A stretch of DNA of 64,000 nt from assembly GCA_964017045.1 (NCBI GenBank), contig OZ024808.1, positions 22,929,418 through 22,993,417 on the forward strand, read 5' to 3'. Both the position numbers and the translations under genes were made by a program. Source of the DNA: Omphiscola glabra (lineage: Eukaryota > Mollusca > Gastropoda > Lymnaeidae). Each line of letters opens with the position of its first letter. Within the stretch, counting starts at the first letter, position 1. Shown in pieces: positions 47,909 to 60,059 of the stretch. The notes under the pieces were generated by a model. It was given only the letters and a program-made list of their open reading frames with translations, did no database searches and was not told where the DNA came from.

Positions 47909-49884
47909 TAAAGTCGTCTGTAACATCCACTTGCCAAGAAGTTTTAGGATCAGTGAAGCAGAAACACAAAGACTGGCTCTCAATCAACACACTGCAAAAA
48001 ATAAAAGAGAGAAAAGAAATGAAAAGTTTAGTTAACAGCAGCCGCACCAGGGCGGAGAAAACACAAGCGCAAGAGAAATATAAAGAAGCAAACCAAAAAG
48101 TAAAAAACAGCATTAAAAAAAATAAGAATGCCTACATAGATGGCCTAGCATCAACAGCAGAAGAAGCTGCCAAGAATGGCAACCTGAGAGAGCTCTACGA
48201 TATAACAAGAAAGCTGTCAGGGCGATACAAAAGGCCGGAGAGACCTGTCAAAGATAGAGAAGGTAGATCAATAACAGAAAGGAAAGAGCAACAACAGACA
48301 CACCAGACATACAACCAGCAAATGAAGACTTACAAATAGAAGAAAGCGCCCCAAATAGGGAAGAAATAGCTCTGGCCATCAAGCAGCTCAAATTAGGGAA
48401 AGCACCGGGACCGGACGACATCACAGCAGAGATGATGAGAGCTGATATAAATACAATAGTCAACATGCTGCACCCTCTGTTTGAAAAGATATGGGAAGAA
48501 GAGAGAGTTCCAAAAGATTGGAAAGAAGGATACCTCATCAAGATACCGGTACCAAAGAAAGGGGATCTCAGCAATTGTGCAAATTACAGAGGAATCACAC
48601 TGCTGTCCGTACCAGGAAAGGTCTTTTACAGAATTATTTTGAATAGAATGAAAGACCAGGTCGACATGCAGCTACGAGATCAACAGGCTGGATTCCGCCA
48701 AAACAGATCATGCACAGATCAAATTGCAGCATTGAGAATCATTGTAGAACAATCCATCAAATGGAACTCCCCTTTATACATAAATTTTATAGACTACGAA
48801 GAGGCCTTTGATAGCCTGGACAGACAAACATTGTGGAAACTTCTTCGGCACTATGGAGTACCAGGGAAATTACTCAGGATCATTCAGAGCTCTTATGAAG
48901 AAATGACATGCAGGGTGGTCCACGAAGGTAGACTCACATATGCCTTTACAGTCGAAACAGGAGTCAGACAAGGATGCCTCTTGTCCCCATTTCTATTCAT
49001 CCTTGCCATCAACTGGATAATGAAAAAATCCACAGACAAAAAAAGGAATGGGATTCAGTGGACACTCTGGGAACAACTGAATGACCTAGACTTTGCAGAT
49101 GACATTGCACTTCTGTCCCACAACCAGCAACAAATGCAGGAAAAAGCAAAAGATGTAGCCACCTTTTCATCACAGCTCGGACTCAGTATAAATAAAAGCA
49201 AGACGAAAATCATGAAGGTAAACTCATCCAACCAAGAACATATCTGTCTGGAAGGAAAGGCACTGGAAGAAGTGGAGTCCTTCAATTACTTAGGCAGCAC
49301 CATAGAAAAAAACGGCGGATCCGGCGCAGACGTGAGGTCTAGGATTGGAAAAGCTAGATCAGCATTTGTGTTATTAAAGAAAATATGGGAGTCGAAGCAG
49401 CTGAAACTTCAAACCAAAGTCAGAATCTTTAACACAAATGTCAAAACAGTCCTACTTTATGGAGCAGAAACGTGGAAAACATCAGCGAGCATTACACAGA
49501 AAGTGCAGACATTCATAAACACATGCCTTAGAAAGATCCTTAACATCAAATGGCCAAATACCATCACCAACAAAGATCTATTAGAAAGGACATACCAGGT
49601 GCCGATTGATGAAGACATCATAAAGAAAAGATGAAGGTGGATTGGGCATACTCTGAGAAAACCCCCAGATAGCACCACCAGACAATGTCTAACATGGAAT
49701 CCACAGGGAAAAAGAAAGAGAGGAAGACCTAAGAATACACGGAGACGCGAGCTAGAGACAGACACGCAAAATATGGGATACACCTGGAAGCAATTGAAAA
49801 GAAAAGCACAGGACCGGGATGAGTGGAAAATTCTTGTGGACGGCCTATGCCCCAGACGGGGTAAAAAGGCATAAGAAGAAGAAG
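47909..49884 (+). mobile_element. LINE (family B), ORF2 RT nearly intact
   Basis: 5'-truncated: the endonuclease is missing and homology begins with the linker (QEVLGSVKQKHKDW). RT motifs follow in order: GKAPGPDDI, NYRGITLL (~48,580), FIDYEEAFDSLDR (~48,790), VRQGCLLSPFLF (~48,970), DFADDIALL with the catalytic Asp pair (~49,090), NYLGSTI, and a C-terminal RWIGHTLRKPPDS to GLCPRRGKKA. Two lesions are visible. A deletion with frameshift near 48,290 removes the segment where relatives have RWAEHFEELLNRP, and a TGA at 49,632 stands where the family has Trp. An AAG-rich tail ends the copy, and AAGCTACA flanks both sides (47,901-47,908 and 49,885-49,892), a likely target duplication. Confidence 0.88.
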
Positions 49885-49977
49885 AAGCTACAATCTACGT
49901 CTACCTATTGAATTTCCTTTCTCTTTCTCTTTCTTTCTTTCTCTCTCTCTCTCTTTCTCTTTTTTTCTCTCTCTCTC

Positions 49978-50013
<36 letters not shown>

Positions 50014-50197
50014 ATACTCTATGTTATCTCTCACTATGTCACCCTGTGTCTCTAAAAAAAATTTATTTTTCCTTGCTATTATTAATTTTCTATATATGTA
50101 AATTACGTCCTCTAGCTATTTACACCCGTTGTCACCCTGTCTTATTTTCTGTTTGCCTCTCTCTCGCCTTCGATTCGGTACATGTATTAAAAAACTA

Positions 50198-51780
50198 TTA
50201 TATTCTTCTGTAATGTGTGGTGCCACCAGAAAAGTCATTTTTCTTCTGGTTCTGGTTCGGTACGTTGCTGCATCCATATACTGGCACAGTGAAGCATTTG
50301 TTATTGTTTCGGGTGTAATTTCTCATGGGGTTGTCAGATGTTAAGTCAGTGTTAAGTGACTGTTTGGCTCTAATTAATCGGCCTGGCTTCTGTGTGGTAA
50401 GATAATTGTTTGCTGGGATGGCCGGAATTAGCCCCATGGCCATTTTATATAAGAATGTTAGGCGGATCTTTTCTCGTCTGTCCTTGAGAGTGGGGATGTC
50501 AAATCTGTTTAAAAGGCCAGTGACGTAGCCAGGAGTGGTGGTTTTATAGTCACGTGCTATGAAGCGCATTGCGTTACGCTGGATTCGCTCCAATTTGTCC
50601 ACGTCTTGCTTGAGGTATGGGTCCCAGATGATTGCACCATATTCTAGTATCGGACGAACGAGTGCAAGATAGGCATTTCGTTTGCAGGATGTTGGGCAGT
50701 GGCGCAGATTTCTTCTAATAAAACCTAGTGTGGGGTTGGCTTCTTTTGAAATTTTGTTTATATGGGGTGACCATTTTAGGTTATTTGAGAAGAGAATTCC
50801 AAGGTATGGATTGTTTGTTACTTGTTGAAGGATTGTCCTATTTAGGGTGTACATATAGCTTGATGTTTTTTTTTTGAGATGCTCATTATGTAGCATTTGG
50901 TTTCATTAAATTTCATGCCCCATTTGTCTGCCCAATTCATAAGGCACTCCAAATCTGCTTGAAGTTGGTTGTGGTCATCGTAGTCGATTATCTCTCTGTA
51001 GACAAGACAGTCATCTGCAAACAGCCTCACTTGAGATTTTACAGTATCAGGGAGGTCGTTTATGTGACAGAGAAAGAGAAGGGGGCCCAGTACTGTGCCT
51101 TGAGGAACTCCGGAGTCTACGGTGGCTTTGCCTGATCGGACGCCATCTACCACTACTTGCATGGTCCGTTTTGTTAGAAATGTTGAGAGCCAGGAGTGAA
51201 GGTTGCCGGTAATGCCGTAGTGGTGGAGTTTGTGTAGAAGAAGGCTGTGTGGAACAGTGTCGAATGCCTTGGAGAAGTCGAGAATTGCCATGTCGACCTG
51301 GTTACCTTTGTCATAGGAGGCAAGGAGGTCATTGGTGGTGATGATTAATTGAGTTTCTGTGGAGCATCCAGAGCGGAAACCGTGGTTTAGAGTGGTCAAA
51401 ATGTTGTAGTGTTCAAGGTGGTTCATGATGTGACGACAGATGATGTGTTCCAGAATTTTGCATGGAACGGAGGTCAGGGATATTGGGCGGTAGTTTGCTG
51501 GGTTATGACGGTCACCGTTCTTGTAGGCACTAGTGATATTTGCATCAAGCCAGTCTAGTGGGAGTTTGCCGGAATCAAGCGACTTTTGGAAAATGCGGGT
51601 GATGGTTGGGGCGATGTTGTCAGCCAGGGTCTTTAGGACAATGTTTGGGATACAGTCAGGTCCGGGTGCTTTATTGGGCTTGAGGTTTTTGAGAAGTTTG
51701 GCTACTCCTTGTTCAGTTATGTTGAGGGGGTCAATTGTACCAGGCGAAGGTTTTAGGGATGGTAGTACTGTTGTGGTAAT
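50198..51780 (-). pseudogene. LINE (family C) reverse transcriptase
   Basis: Minus strand from ~51,780: NKAPGPD, NPANYRPISLT, ILDFSKAFDTVPH (~51,270), GVPQGTVLGPLLF (~51,090), RLFADDCLVYR with the catalytic pair (~51,010), then KCYIMSISKKK. A one-base change in an A run at 50,868-50,877 shifts the frame, and the rest continues (YLGILFSNNLKW, YLALVRPILEYGAIIWDPY) to ~50,285. This is the CR1/Jockey-like type of RT. Compared with the copy at 59,421-60,050, about 190 bp near the C-terminus are deleted between two TGCC words. The end is an (ACCAGA)n tail at ~50,245. No endonuclease: 5'-truncated. Confidence 0.85.
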
Positions 51781-52069
51781 TTATATATATTTTTGTTTTA
51801 TTGTTTTTTTGGGGAGGGGTGGCGTGGGGGGCTGCACTTTCCTTGATCCAAGGAGGGCGGACACTGCCCTCACAGAGATATCTCTGAAGCAAGTATCGCC
51901 AGCGACGGCTTCACCGCAGAAGCGGACCGAAGAATGTAAGTATTTCGAACACTAATATTAGTTTTCTCTTACACATATATCATTAAAATATGTGTTTAAA
52001 AATGATTATATATTTACCTACGTTTAAACCCAATGTGAGATCAATGATTAAAGAATTTTTACACAACAT

Positions 52070-54663
52070 GTTAATTGCGATTCCTTTATTTTAGTATTTT
52101 ATGTTATAGTAACTAATGCCAAAAGAATAATACATTTAATGAACAACATTTAACACTGAACAATCTTGACAGAGTGTAGTACAAATTTTGATCTAGGAGA
52201 AAATATATAATGATAATCTCGACTTCTTGTCGCTGGAGAGATGAAATCTGAAAAACAAATATTTAGAAATTAGACATTTTATTTTCGCTGACGTTTCGTC
52301 TTGATGCCTCACACGTAGCATTATGTTTGACGCATAACAAGAGAATTATTTTTTGATAAAAAAAGAACACATTTTTTGCCCTTAAAGTAGCTTCGCATTT
52401 TGTTTTCATTTTGAAAATAACTCCTAAATCGTTATTAGCATACACGTAAAGCAAAGGCCTTGTCATAAACTCTTCGATAAAGTCCAAATAATTTTTTTTT
52501 ATTTCCTCATTACAAAGAAAGAAAAAGCCATATGTATAACAACTCTTGTAATCTTTGAATCTTGTCCCCATCCCGTTTTGTAGTTATTCAAGCTGAGCAG
52601 AACCAAAGTCGATGATTTCAAGTAAAATCTAACCTTTAAGACAGGGGCGTAACTTTCATGTTTTTTTTACTGGGGAAATGGGGTTAGGGGGGAACACAAC
52701 TTGGTCGGCTTCCTACGTTGTTTATTACTGCAGGTGCCATAGTACATAGCAATGTAAATAATACCTGCAAATTCAGGGATGGGGGGGGGTGTGTGGGGCG
52801 CAAAAGGAACCAACACTGCCCTATCGAAATGTCGTCCCTGCTTTAAAAGAAGTCTTATTAAAAATTGGTTTTGCCCAATGCCGATGCAATGGCTTTTTAT
52901 CAATTACATTTTAAATCGAATCCAAGTTAGAAAAAGGCGTCTATGATAAGGGAATTGTAAAAATAATTCCGATTGATATTAAAGCTATTTTGCTTTAATG
53001 CATTCCATTAACACGAAAGAAATTTACCCCAAAGGAAACTGTATGCACGCCCCTGAACTATGTGATAATGTTAATGTACCATTTATTGAAAGCAATAAAA
53101 AGAGTAAAGATTTATTTAAAATGCGTGCACCAAACAAAAACGCACAGAAAACATTCCTTTAATAGATACTTGAAAGCGCATCGAAAGGGCTTACCAAAAA
53201 TGCGTACAATAAAAATAACTTAACTTGAACGACCCTCAGAGTAATTTATTGTGAAAAGAAATATTCGTTTACAATTCACACTCTCAATTTTACATCGTTT
53301 TTTTTTTAAATTATAAATTTTGGGACCAGGTGATTTTAACCAAACTTTCCAGGAACCATATGTGTATCAGGTGAAATAACAATTTCAAATTTTGTTGTGA
53401 TCAATTGATTGATTTTGTTATGTATTGGAAAATGTAACAAACATACATACATAGTGAGTCAAACTGAACTTTATAAAGTATATTGGAGAAAACTCTAATG
53501 GAAATATGTCTGGCAGTGTTGTTTATACAATATGTTTACTTATGTTTGAGTAGCGTACTACCTTTCAAAATACTTAAACAGCATTATAGTTTATTAATTA
53601 TTATTTAGCGTATATATTAGTGTATAGATTAGCATATTGATTAGCGTATAGATTAGCGTATAGATTAGCGTATAGATTAAGCCTTATTTAAAAAACTTTC
53701 TGAAATGTATTTTTAAAAGAATGAAACACCTTGTGAAATAATGACATTTCTTCTCACCTGGACCAGGTATTAACCACTCAGTGATGCCAACGCAGCGGAA
53801 GGTATACCAGTCTCTCTGTTGTGGACAGGAAAAATTTATATCAACATGTTGGTTATAACTATTAAAAATCCAAAGCAAATTTTGCAAAACAGGTTGAAAA
53901 AAGTATTTTAAACAAGGAAAATGTCCCCACAATACACACTAATATATAGAACACAGCAATTCATAGTCGCCATGTTTTATTTTATATCCATCTTTATTAT
54001 CGATTAATTGTGACGGATTCCAGATTATTTCTAGACTTTTTGTGACATATGCGTTTAGGGCTCAACACTGTCATTAACATAAGTTTATCGAACTTCAGAG
54101 GAGTCGATCATCTTTTCAATGAAACGACACATTGAACGTGGACTAGTTAAGCACACGTCACATTAAGTTTTAATAAAGAAAATAAAATAAAGACATTCAA
54201 ACGAAACATCAAACGACTTATCTAAACCCAAATCATTTTCTCTTACTTGGTTTATAATCAGACCTAAACATTCGATTTATAATCATATCTAAACATTTGA
54301 TTTATAATCAGACCTAAACATTCGATTTATAATCATATCTAAACATTTGATTTATAATCAGACCTAAACATTCGATTTATAATCATATCTAAACATTCGA
54401 TTTATAATCAGACCTAAACATTCGATTTATAATCAGACCTAAACATTCGATTTATAATCAGACCTAAACATTCGATTTATTATCAGACCTAAACATTCGA
54501 TTTATAATCAGACATACTCATTTTATTTATAAATAGACCTAAACATTTGATTGTAAAAATGTTTACCTTCTTAGAACGTTGGTTTTAGGCACCATGACAT
54601 CTGATTGGTCACTTGCTGAGTCAAAGCTATCAGCGAATCTTCTTTCAAACGTTCCAGTGTTTC
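52070..54663 (-). CDS. Unrecognised gene, last three exons (right copy)
   Basis: Exons at 54,663-54,567 (97 bp), 53,813-53,758 (56 bp; from 53,815 if the first AG of the AGAG acceptor is used) and a terminal exon from 52,247, with AATAAA at 52,090-52,085. All splice sites of the left copy are kept. The frame is open through the three exons: RDWYTFRCVGITEWLIPGP, then RDYHYIFSPRS, and the stop lies about a dozen codons later than in the left copy. Conservation of borders and frame in two old copies supports a real gene; the family is unknown and upstream exons were not found. Confidence 0.45.
52642..52840. mobile_element. Short hAT-type MITE (right copy)
   Basis: CAGGGGCGTAACTTTC and its partner GAAATGTCGTCCCTG bound 199 bp, flanked by ctttaaga / ctttaaaa. 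Mirror of 7,096-7,274; about 20 bp longer because of C/G runs. Confidence 0.7.
54240..54550. repeat. 25-bp repeat (right copy)
   Basis: About twelve units of tttataatcagacctaaaca + ttcga, with a second type (catatct) alternating in the first half only. Confidence 0.92.
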
Positions 54664-56059
54664 CTGAGTAAAGAGGACATGCTCTTAATATTATCAGGTA
54701 TTACCAGTGACGAAAATTGTTGAGTTAAACAGCGCCAAAAGAAATCGTGGATGTTTATGCGGCTTTAGTTTCACGGGAGTTACTGGTAAAAAATGTTCAC
54801 GATGTTGTTAACGGGCATGGAACGATTTGTTTGATCAAAGATTCAAGACTTAAAACTCTTTAACTGAGACTTCGAAGTCCATAAAGCTGCAGATTACTAG
54901 GCAATTCAAAGTGTTTCAAGCTTTATTATGAGTGACTCAGACCTGGTATAGGTCAATGGTTGCATTATGGAATCAACGGGGGAAAAATAAATACTTTTAC
55001 TCAAGGGCCTGCTAACTTGTTTTCGTTGGGCTATAGGTTTGCCATAAAATGTTAACATAATTGTTAAAAAGAATTAAAATGTTGCGTTCTTGTTGCCTTA
55101 CATGAATTCGAAATTATTTCAGGTTTTTTTTTTTTTTTAAAGTATTATTTTATTTTGACTGTGAGATTTTTTCATCGTGTTATATGGGCCATAAACAAAT
55201 TGTTTGGTACATTTTCAAAATACAAAATGTGCGCTCATAAAATTCATTTAAAAAAAACCACAATAAAAGTTGTTTGAAAGCCAGTGAAAGTTTTACATGA
55301 TACAAAAATAAACAACGGCTAAAAGACTGTATATACTAGTTTTGTAGACGGTCAAAATTAGTAAAAATTATAAAATTTTAAATTAGGATTATAATAATGA
55401 AAACTATTTTTATTATTTGCTGAGGTTGACTTTTTTTAGGAAAAGAATAATATTAGTTGAATCACTGAGGAATAAAAACTAATACAGTTTTAATCATTTG
55501 TTTCGTGAAAATAATAATAAAAAAAAGTAATTGGGGAAAAATAACATTTCAAAAAAGGGCTCATGAAACAAATGGCCAGCTATTCCCCCATACTTACCAC
55601 CATCAGCAGACGGCCTGTTATTTCCCCATATTTACCACTATCAGAAAAAGCCTGATATTTCCCTGTACTTACCACTATCGGCGACTGAGGAAGACCACAG
55701 GCAGAGAAAGGTCAATGCTAGAAAAAATGCTGGCGACATGTTGATCGAATGTTGGGATATGACAATCGTTTCTTTTCTCTTCATATTTATAGTGTAGCGA
55801 ACAACTTACTTAATTTTCATAATGTAACCAGGCGTAAATTTTAATGTTGTCATTGGATTATGTAGGCGTAAGTTTAAATAATTTCATTGGGTTACGAGGT
55901 GTAAGTTTAATAATTTCATTGGCTCATCTAGGCGTAAGTTTAATAATTTCATTGGTTCATCTAGGTGTAAGTTTAATAAAATCTTTGCATACCTAAAAGA
56001 AACGAATTACGTATGTGCATTATTTTGAATCAATCATACACTTGTTCTGTAAGAAATCA

Positions 56060-56978
56060 AAACCAAAGTAATCATTTGATTAGTTTTCTCATGGGTACAA
56101 ATTGACCGTAGTAATGTAACAGACAGTAGTTATTTGTGTAGTTTATTCATGGGTAGAAATAACCGGAGTAATGTAACAGCCAGTAGTTATTTTTGCAGTT
56201 TATTCATGGGTACAAATTGACCGTAGTAATGTAACAGCCAGTAGTTATTTGTGTAGTTTGTTATGGGTAGAAACAACCTGAGTAATGTAACAGCCAGTAG
56301 TTATTTGTGTAGTTTTTTTATGGGTAGAAACAACCTGAGTAATGTAACAGCCAGTAGTTTTTTTTGTAGTTTTTTTATAGGTAGAAACAACCTGAGTAAT
56401 GTAACAGCCAGTAGTTATTTGTGTAGTTTTTTAATTGGTAGAAACAACCTGAGTAATGTAACAGCCAGTAGTTTTTTGTGTAGTTTTTTAATTGGTAGAA
56501 ACAACCTGAGTAATGTAACAGCCAGTAGTTTTTTGTGTAGTTTTTTAATTGGTAGAAACAACCTGAGTAATGTAACAGCCAGTAGTTTTTTGTGTAGTTT
56601 TTTAATTGGTAGAAACAACCTGAGTAATGTAACAGCCAGTAGTTTTTTGTGTAGTTTTTTAATTGGTAGAAACAACCTGAGTAATGTAACAGCCAGTAGT
56701 TTTTTGTGTAGTTTTTTAATTGGTAGAAACAACCTGAGTAATGTAACAGCCAGTAGTTTTTTGTGTAGTTTTTTAATTGGTAGAAACAACCTGAGTAATG
56801 TAACAGCCAGTAGTTTTTTGTGTAGTTTTTTAATTGGTAGAAACAACCTGAGTAATGTAACAGCCAGTAGTTTTTTGTGTAGTTTTTTAATTGGTAGAAA
56901 CAACCTGAGTAATGTAACAGCCAGTAGTTTTTTGTGTAGTTTTTTAATTGGTAGAAACAACCTGAGTAATGTAGCTGT
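56060..56978. repeat. 57-bp satellite array, right copy
   Basis: About sixteen units. Those nearest the arm (56,060-56,250) still read gtacaaattgaccgtag, like the left array. From 56,260 on they switch to gtagaaacaacctgag and become almost identical, over eleven units. A 239-codon frame on plus is a product of the 57-bp period. Confidence 0.95.
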
Positions 56979-56999
56979 GTGATTAAAATTGTTTGTATT

Positions 57000-58150
57000 T
57001 TTTTTTATATTTGCTATTACTTAGTTGATTTTTTTTTTTTTGGTTATCTTTTAACCCGATGCATTTGTATACATCTGGCTGTTAGTAGGCTATTTACCCG
57101 TGTTTAATTGCTTTAGTTTCAAAACGTTTTTCTTTGCAAGAATATGCATGCATGCGCTTTACCTCTTCTAGTTCTCATTTATTGACATCAAAACAGAAGC
57201 TTTTTTACCTTTATACTGGTTTTCATATTATTATGCCAGTTAGATTTTAAAATTAGCCACAACAGATGTGTAAGCTGCTTTAGTATATTTCTTAACCCTT
57301 CGATAGTGGTATGTAGTCTTGAAAACATGAAAAATGTTTAAATATGTTGGTAAAATGAATAGATTTGCCTTTAAGCAGTTGCATTAAAATTAGAGGGGGA
57401 AAAAAAACGCTTACATAAATACTGCTCCTAAACGACAAAATGTATTTGGTTCAACTCCCAGATAATGACAATGAGTTTATTCACAACAATAAACAACTCA
57501 CGTGTTGCGTAATCAATTGTGGGCTAAGTGGTCGCATTTATTCGCACGTGTGGCAGCATTACTCTCACAGTTACCGAGGTGATACAAAGGTGTATTGTCT
57601 TCTGCCTGATTATAGTTTAGACTGCGAAATTCGTTACATTTATGCTATTTAAGGAAATGACAGAATTTTATGGCTTGGGTTATGTACATTTATTTCCTAA
57701 ATAAGGATTTTATGTTTGACTAAGTACAAACATTTCCTAACATTTGTTTTTAAAAATAAAAGGACAAGATTCTTTGTTTGGCTCAAGTACAGATATTTCC
57801 TAACACCAAACATAAAAAGGGCTAATTCTTGAAGGCGTTGAGTAACTAACTTCTGTACAATAAAAGTTGCAACGGCAGAGATGACGTTATAAATTTAATT
57901 AGTTTATGTCAGACATAGAAAGAGCATATGCACACAGTCTTGTCGCACAATTTTGCATTGACTAACATGAAACAAACATTCTCCTGACATATATTGTAGC
58001 ATATAAACACAAGATAATTGACTGATATGTAAACGACTCTCACAACGTGTGTAGTGATTTCGAATGGGCAAGTTTTGACTGGATTCGAGGAACAGGACCA
58101 TTCCACGAAGAAACAGAATTTAAAGAAGAAATATTTTTCTGTGTCATGAT
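57000..58150. other. No gene recognised
   Basis: AT-rich. A 70-codon open stretch at 57,440-57,652 has protein-like composition (CCVINCGLSGRIYSHVWQHY) but no splice signals or family that I recognise. Confidence 0.4.
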
Positions 58151-58160
58151 ACAGTAAGGA

Positions 58161-58324
58161 CAGAGGCGTAACAACGGCTTGGCATTGGGGCAGTTGCCAA
58201 GGGCGCCGGCCTGCTTCAGTTCAAAAGGGCGCCGCTAAATCTCTAATTTTTTTAATTTTATTTGAATATCAAGGATGCCAAAAATAAATTACCCAAGGGC
58301 GTCAAAGACCCAGTTACGCCTATA
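58161..58324. mobile_element. 164-bp hAT MITE with 8-bp TSD
   Basis: Ends CAGAGGCGTAAC and GTTACGCCTATA are inverted relatives. AGTAAGGA flanks both sides (58,153-58,160 and 58,325-58,332). The interior has ggcagttgccaagggcgcc. The TIR resembles that of the MITE in the duplication arms. Confidence 0.88.
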
Positions 58325-59117
58325 AGTAAGGATGTTGATAATTTGCCAATATTTTATATCAGAGTCCCCACGAAGCCCAGGGGATTCCCACTTTGCTACC
58401 AAAAGTACCTAACATCCTAAAGGTGTCTTTTTAAAAGAAATTTCTAGACACATTGCAATTAAAGAAAGGGTTTATCTGTGCGTTATTAAAATTTAAAAAA
58501 ACTGAAACTATAATTTACGGCACTGTATACTTGTTTGATCTCGTTGTGCGCGAGACCTGGTAATGTCTGCATAGCAGTGAACATGAATAACCAAACATCA
58601 TTTTTAAAAAAGTTATAATACAAATTTATATATTAAGTGTTCGCCGGAAAAGGTTTACAAAGTTTTAAAAAACATCACCATATGTAACGACAGTCTTATT
58701 TGCAATGCTTATATTACTTGTAGGTTGGGGGTATGAATACGTGGCTGTATTCTCGTTAATTCACCACTTTCACCGTTATCACAACATCTCCCAAAACTCC
58801 AGGCAGAACGCCCAGATGTGACATCACTATATTTTAATAATTTTATTTTCCGACTTGTTACAATTCACAATAATAAAAGATCTCTTTACCATGTGATTAC
58901 CATGTCCACATTTGAGCTGTTACACCATAATTGTACACATATTTTGTGGACATTACTGTGGCGGAAGGTCGTCTAGGGGTATGTCCCTCTTCCAGTGGCC
59001 ACAGAAACACACACAATCGAATCAGAGCATAAGCTTCGTTTTCTTTCTCTCTGACTAGTCTGATAATAACTTTAAGAAATGATTTGAAACGACTGTTCTT
59101 TAATTGCTTATTTGATG

Positions 59118-59420
59118 TGCCAAGATACAACGTATACAAACTAATCAGGAACAATGCTGTGTGCCAAGATACAACGTATACAAACTAATCAGGAACAATG
59201 CTGTGTGCCAAGACACAACGTATACAAACTAACCAGGAACAATGCTGTGTGCCAAGACACGACGTATACAAACTAATCAGGAACAATGCTGTGTGCCAAG
59301 ACACAACGTATACAAACTAATCAGGAACAATGCTGTGTGCCAAGACACGACGTATACAAACTAATCAGGAACAATGCTGTGTGCCAAGATACAACGTATA
59401 CAAACTAATCAGGAACAATG
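59118..59420. repeat. 44-bp array abutting a LINE 5' end
   Basis: Seven units of gtgtgccaagatacaacgta + tacaaactaatcaggaacaatgct. The last unit is cut at aggaacaatg, where the LINE fragment begins. Confidence 0.93.
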
Positions 59421-60050
59421 CCCAACATCCTGCAAACGAAATGCCTATCTTGCACTCGTTCGTCCGATACTAGAATATGGTGCAATCATCTGGGACCCAT
59501 ACCTCAAGCAAGACGTGGACAAATCGGAGCGAATCCAGCGTAACGCAATGCGCTTCATAGCACGTGACTATAAAACCACCACTCTTGGCTACGTCACTGG
59601 CCTTTTAAACATATTTGACGTCCCCTCTCACAAGGACAGACGAGAAAAGATCCGCTTAACATTCTCATATAAAGTGGTCATGGGGCTAATGCCGGCCATC
59701 CCAGCAAACAAATATCTTACCCCACAGAAGCCAAGCCAAACAGTCACTTAACACTGACTTAACATCTGACAACCCCATGAGAAATTACACCCGAAACATT
59801 AACAAATGCTTCACTGTGCCTCGGAGTAACACAGTGCAACATAAGCAGTCATTCTTTCCACGCACCATAATCGCTTGGAACAACCTGGACAATACCGCCG
59901 TGAACTCGACAACGATCGAAAGCTTCAAGGCCGCCCTGGCATCTGCTAGGAGCCGTTAGATTGGCAACATCGCTTCCCCAACCGTTGCACATATGCCAGT
60001 TTATGGATGCAGCAACGTACCGAACCAGAACCAGAACCAGAAAAAAATAT
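59421..60050 (+). pseudogene. LINE (family C) 3' fragment
   Basis: Starts within the RT C-terminal region (PTSCKRNAYLALVRPILEYG) and runs through RNAMRFIARDYKT to the family's C-terminus (SFKAALASARSR, stop at ~59,957). About 80 bp of 3' UTR and (AACCAG)n tail follow. One frame change lies near 59,745. This copy supplies the C-terminus that the 50-kb copy has lost. Confidence 0.88.
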
Positions 60051-60059
60051 ATGCGCGGG

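Larger units (their letters stand above)
51840..56990 (-). other. Right arm of the inverted duplication
   Basis: Mirror of 1-8,110 (pairs listed there). It lacks the 2.8-kb insertion and the 36-bp expansion, and has longer 25-bp and 57-bp arrays. Its inner edge abuts the family C LINE at ~51,780-51,840. Confidence 0.9.

Noticed and set aside
47704..47930. N-terminal 70 residues of the 47,704-48,339 frame
   Set aside because: They are translated pyrimidine-rich microsatellite upstream of the LINE insertion point, not LINE protein.
56263..56982. 239-codon plus frame and 181-codon minus frame
   Set aside because: 57-bp satellite again; open on both strands because of the period.
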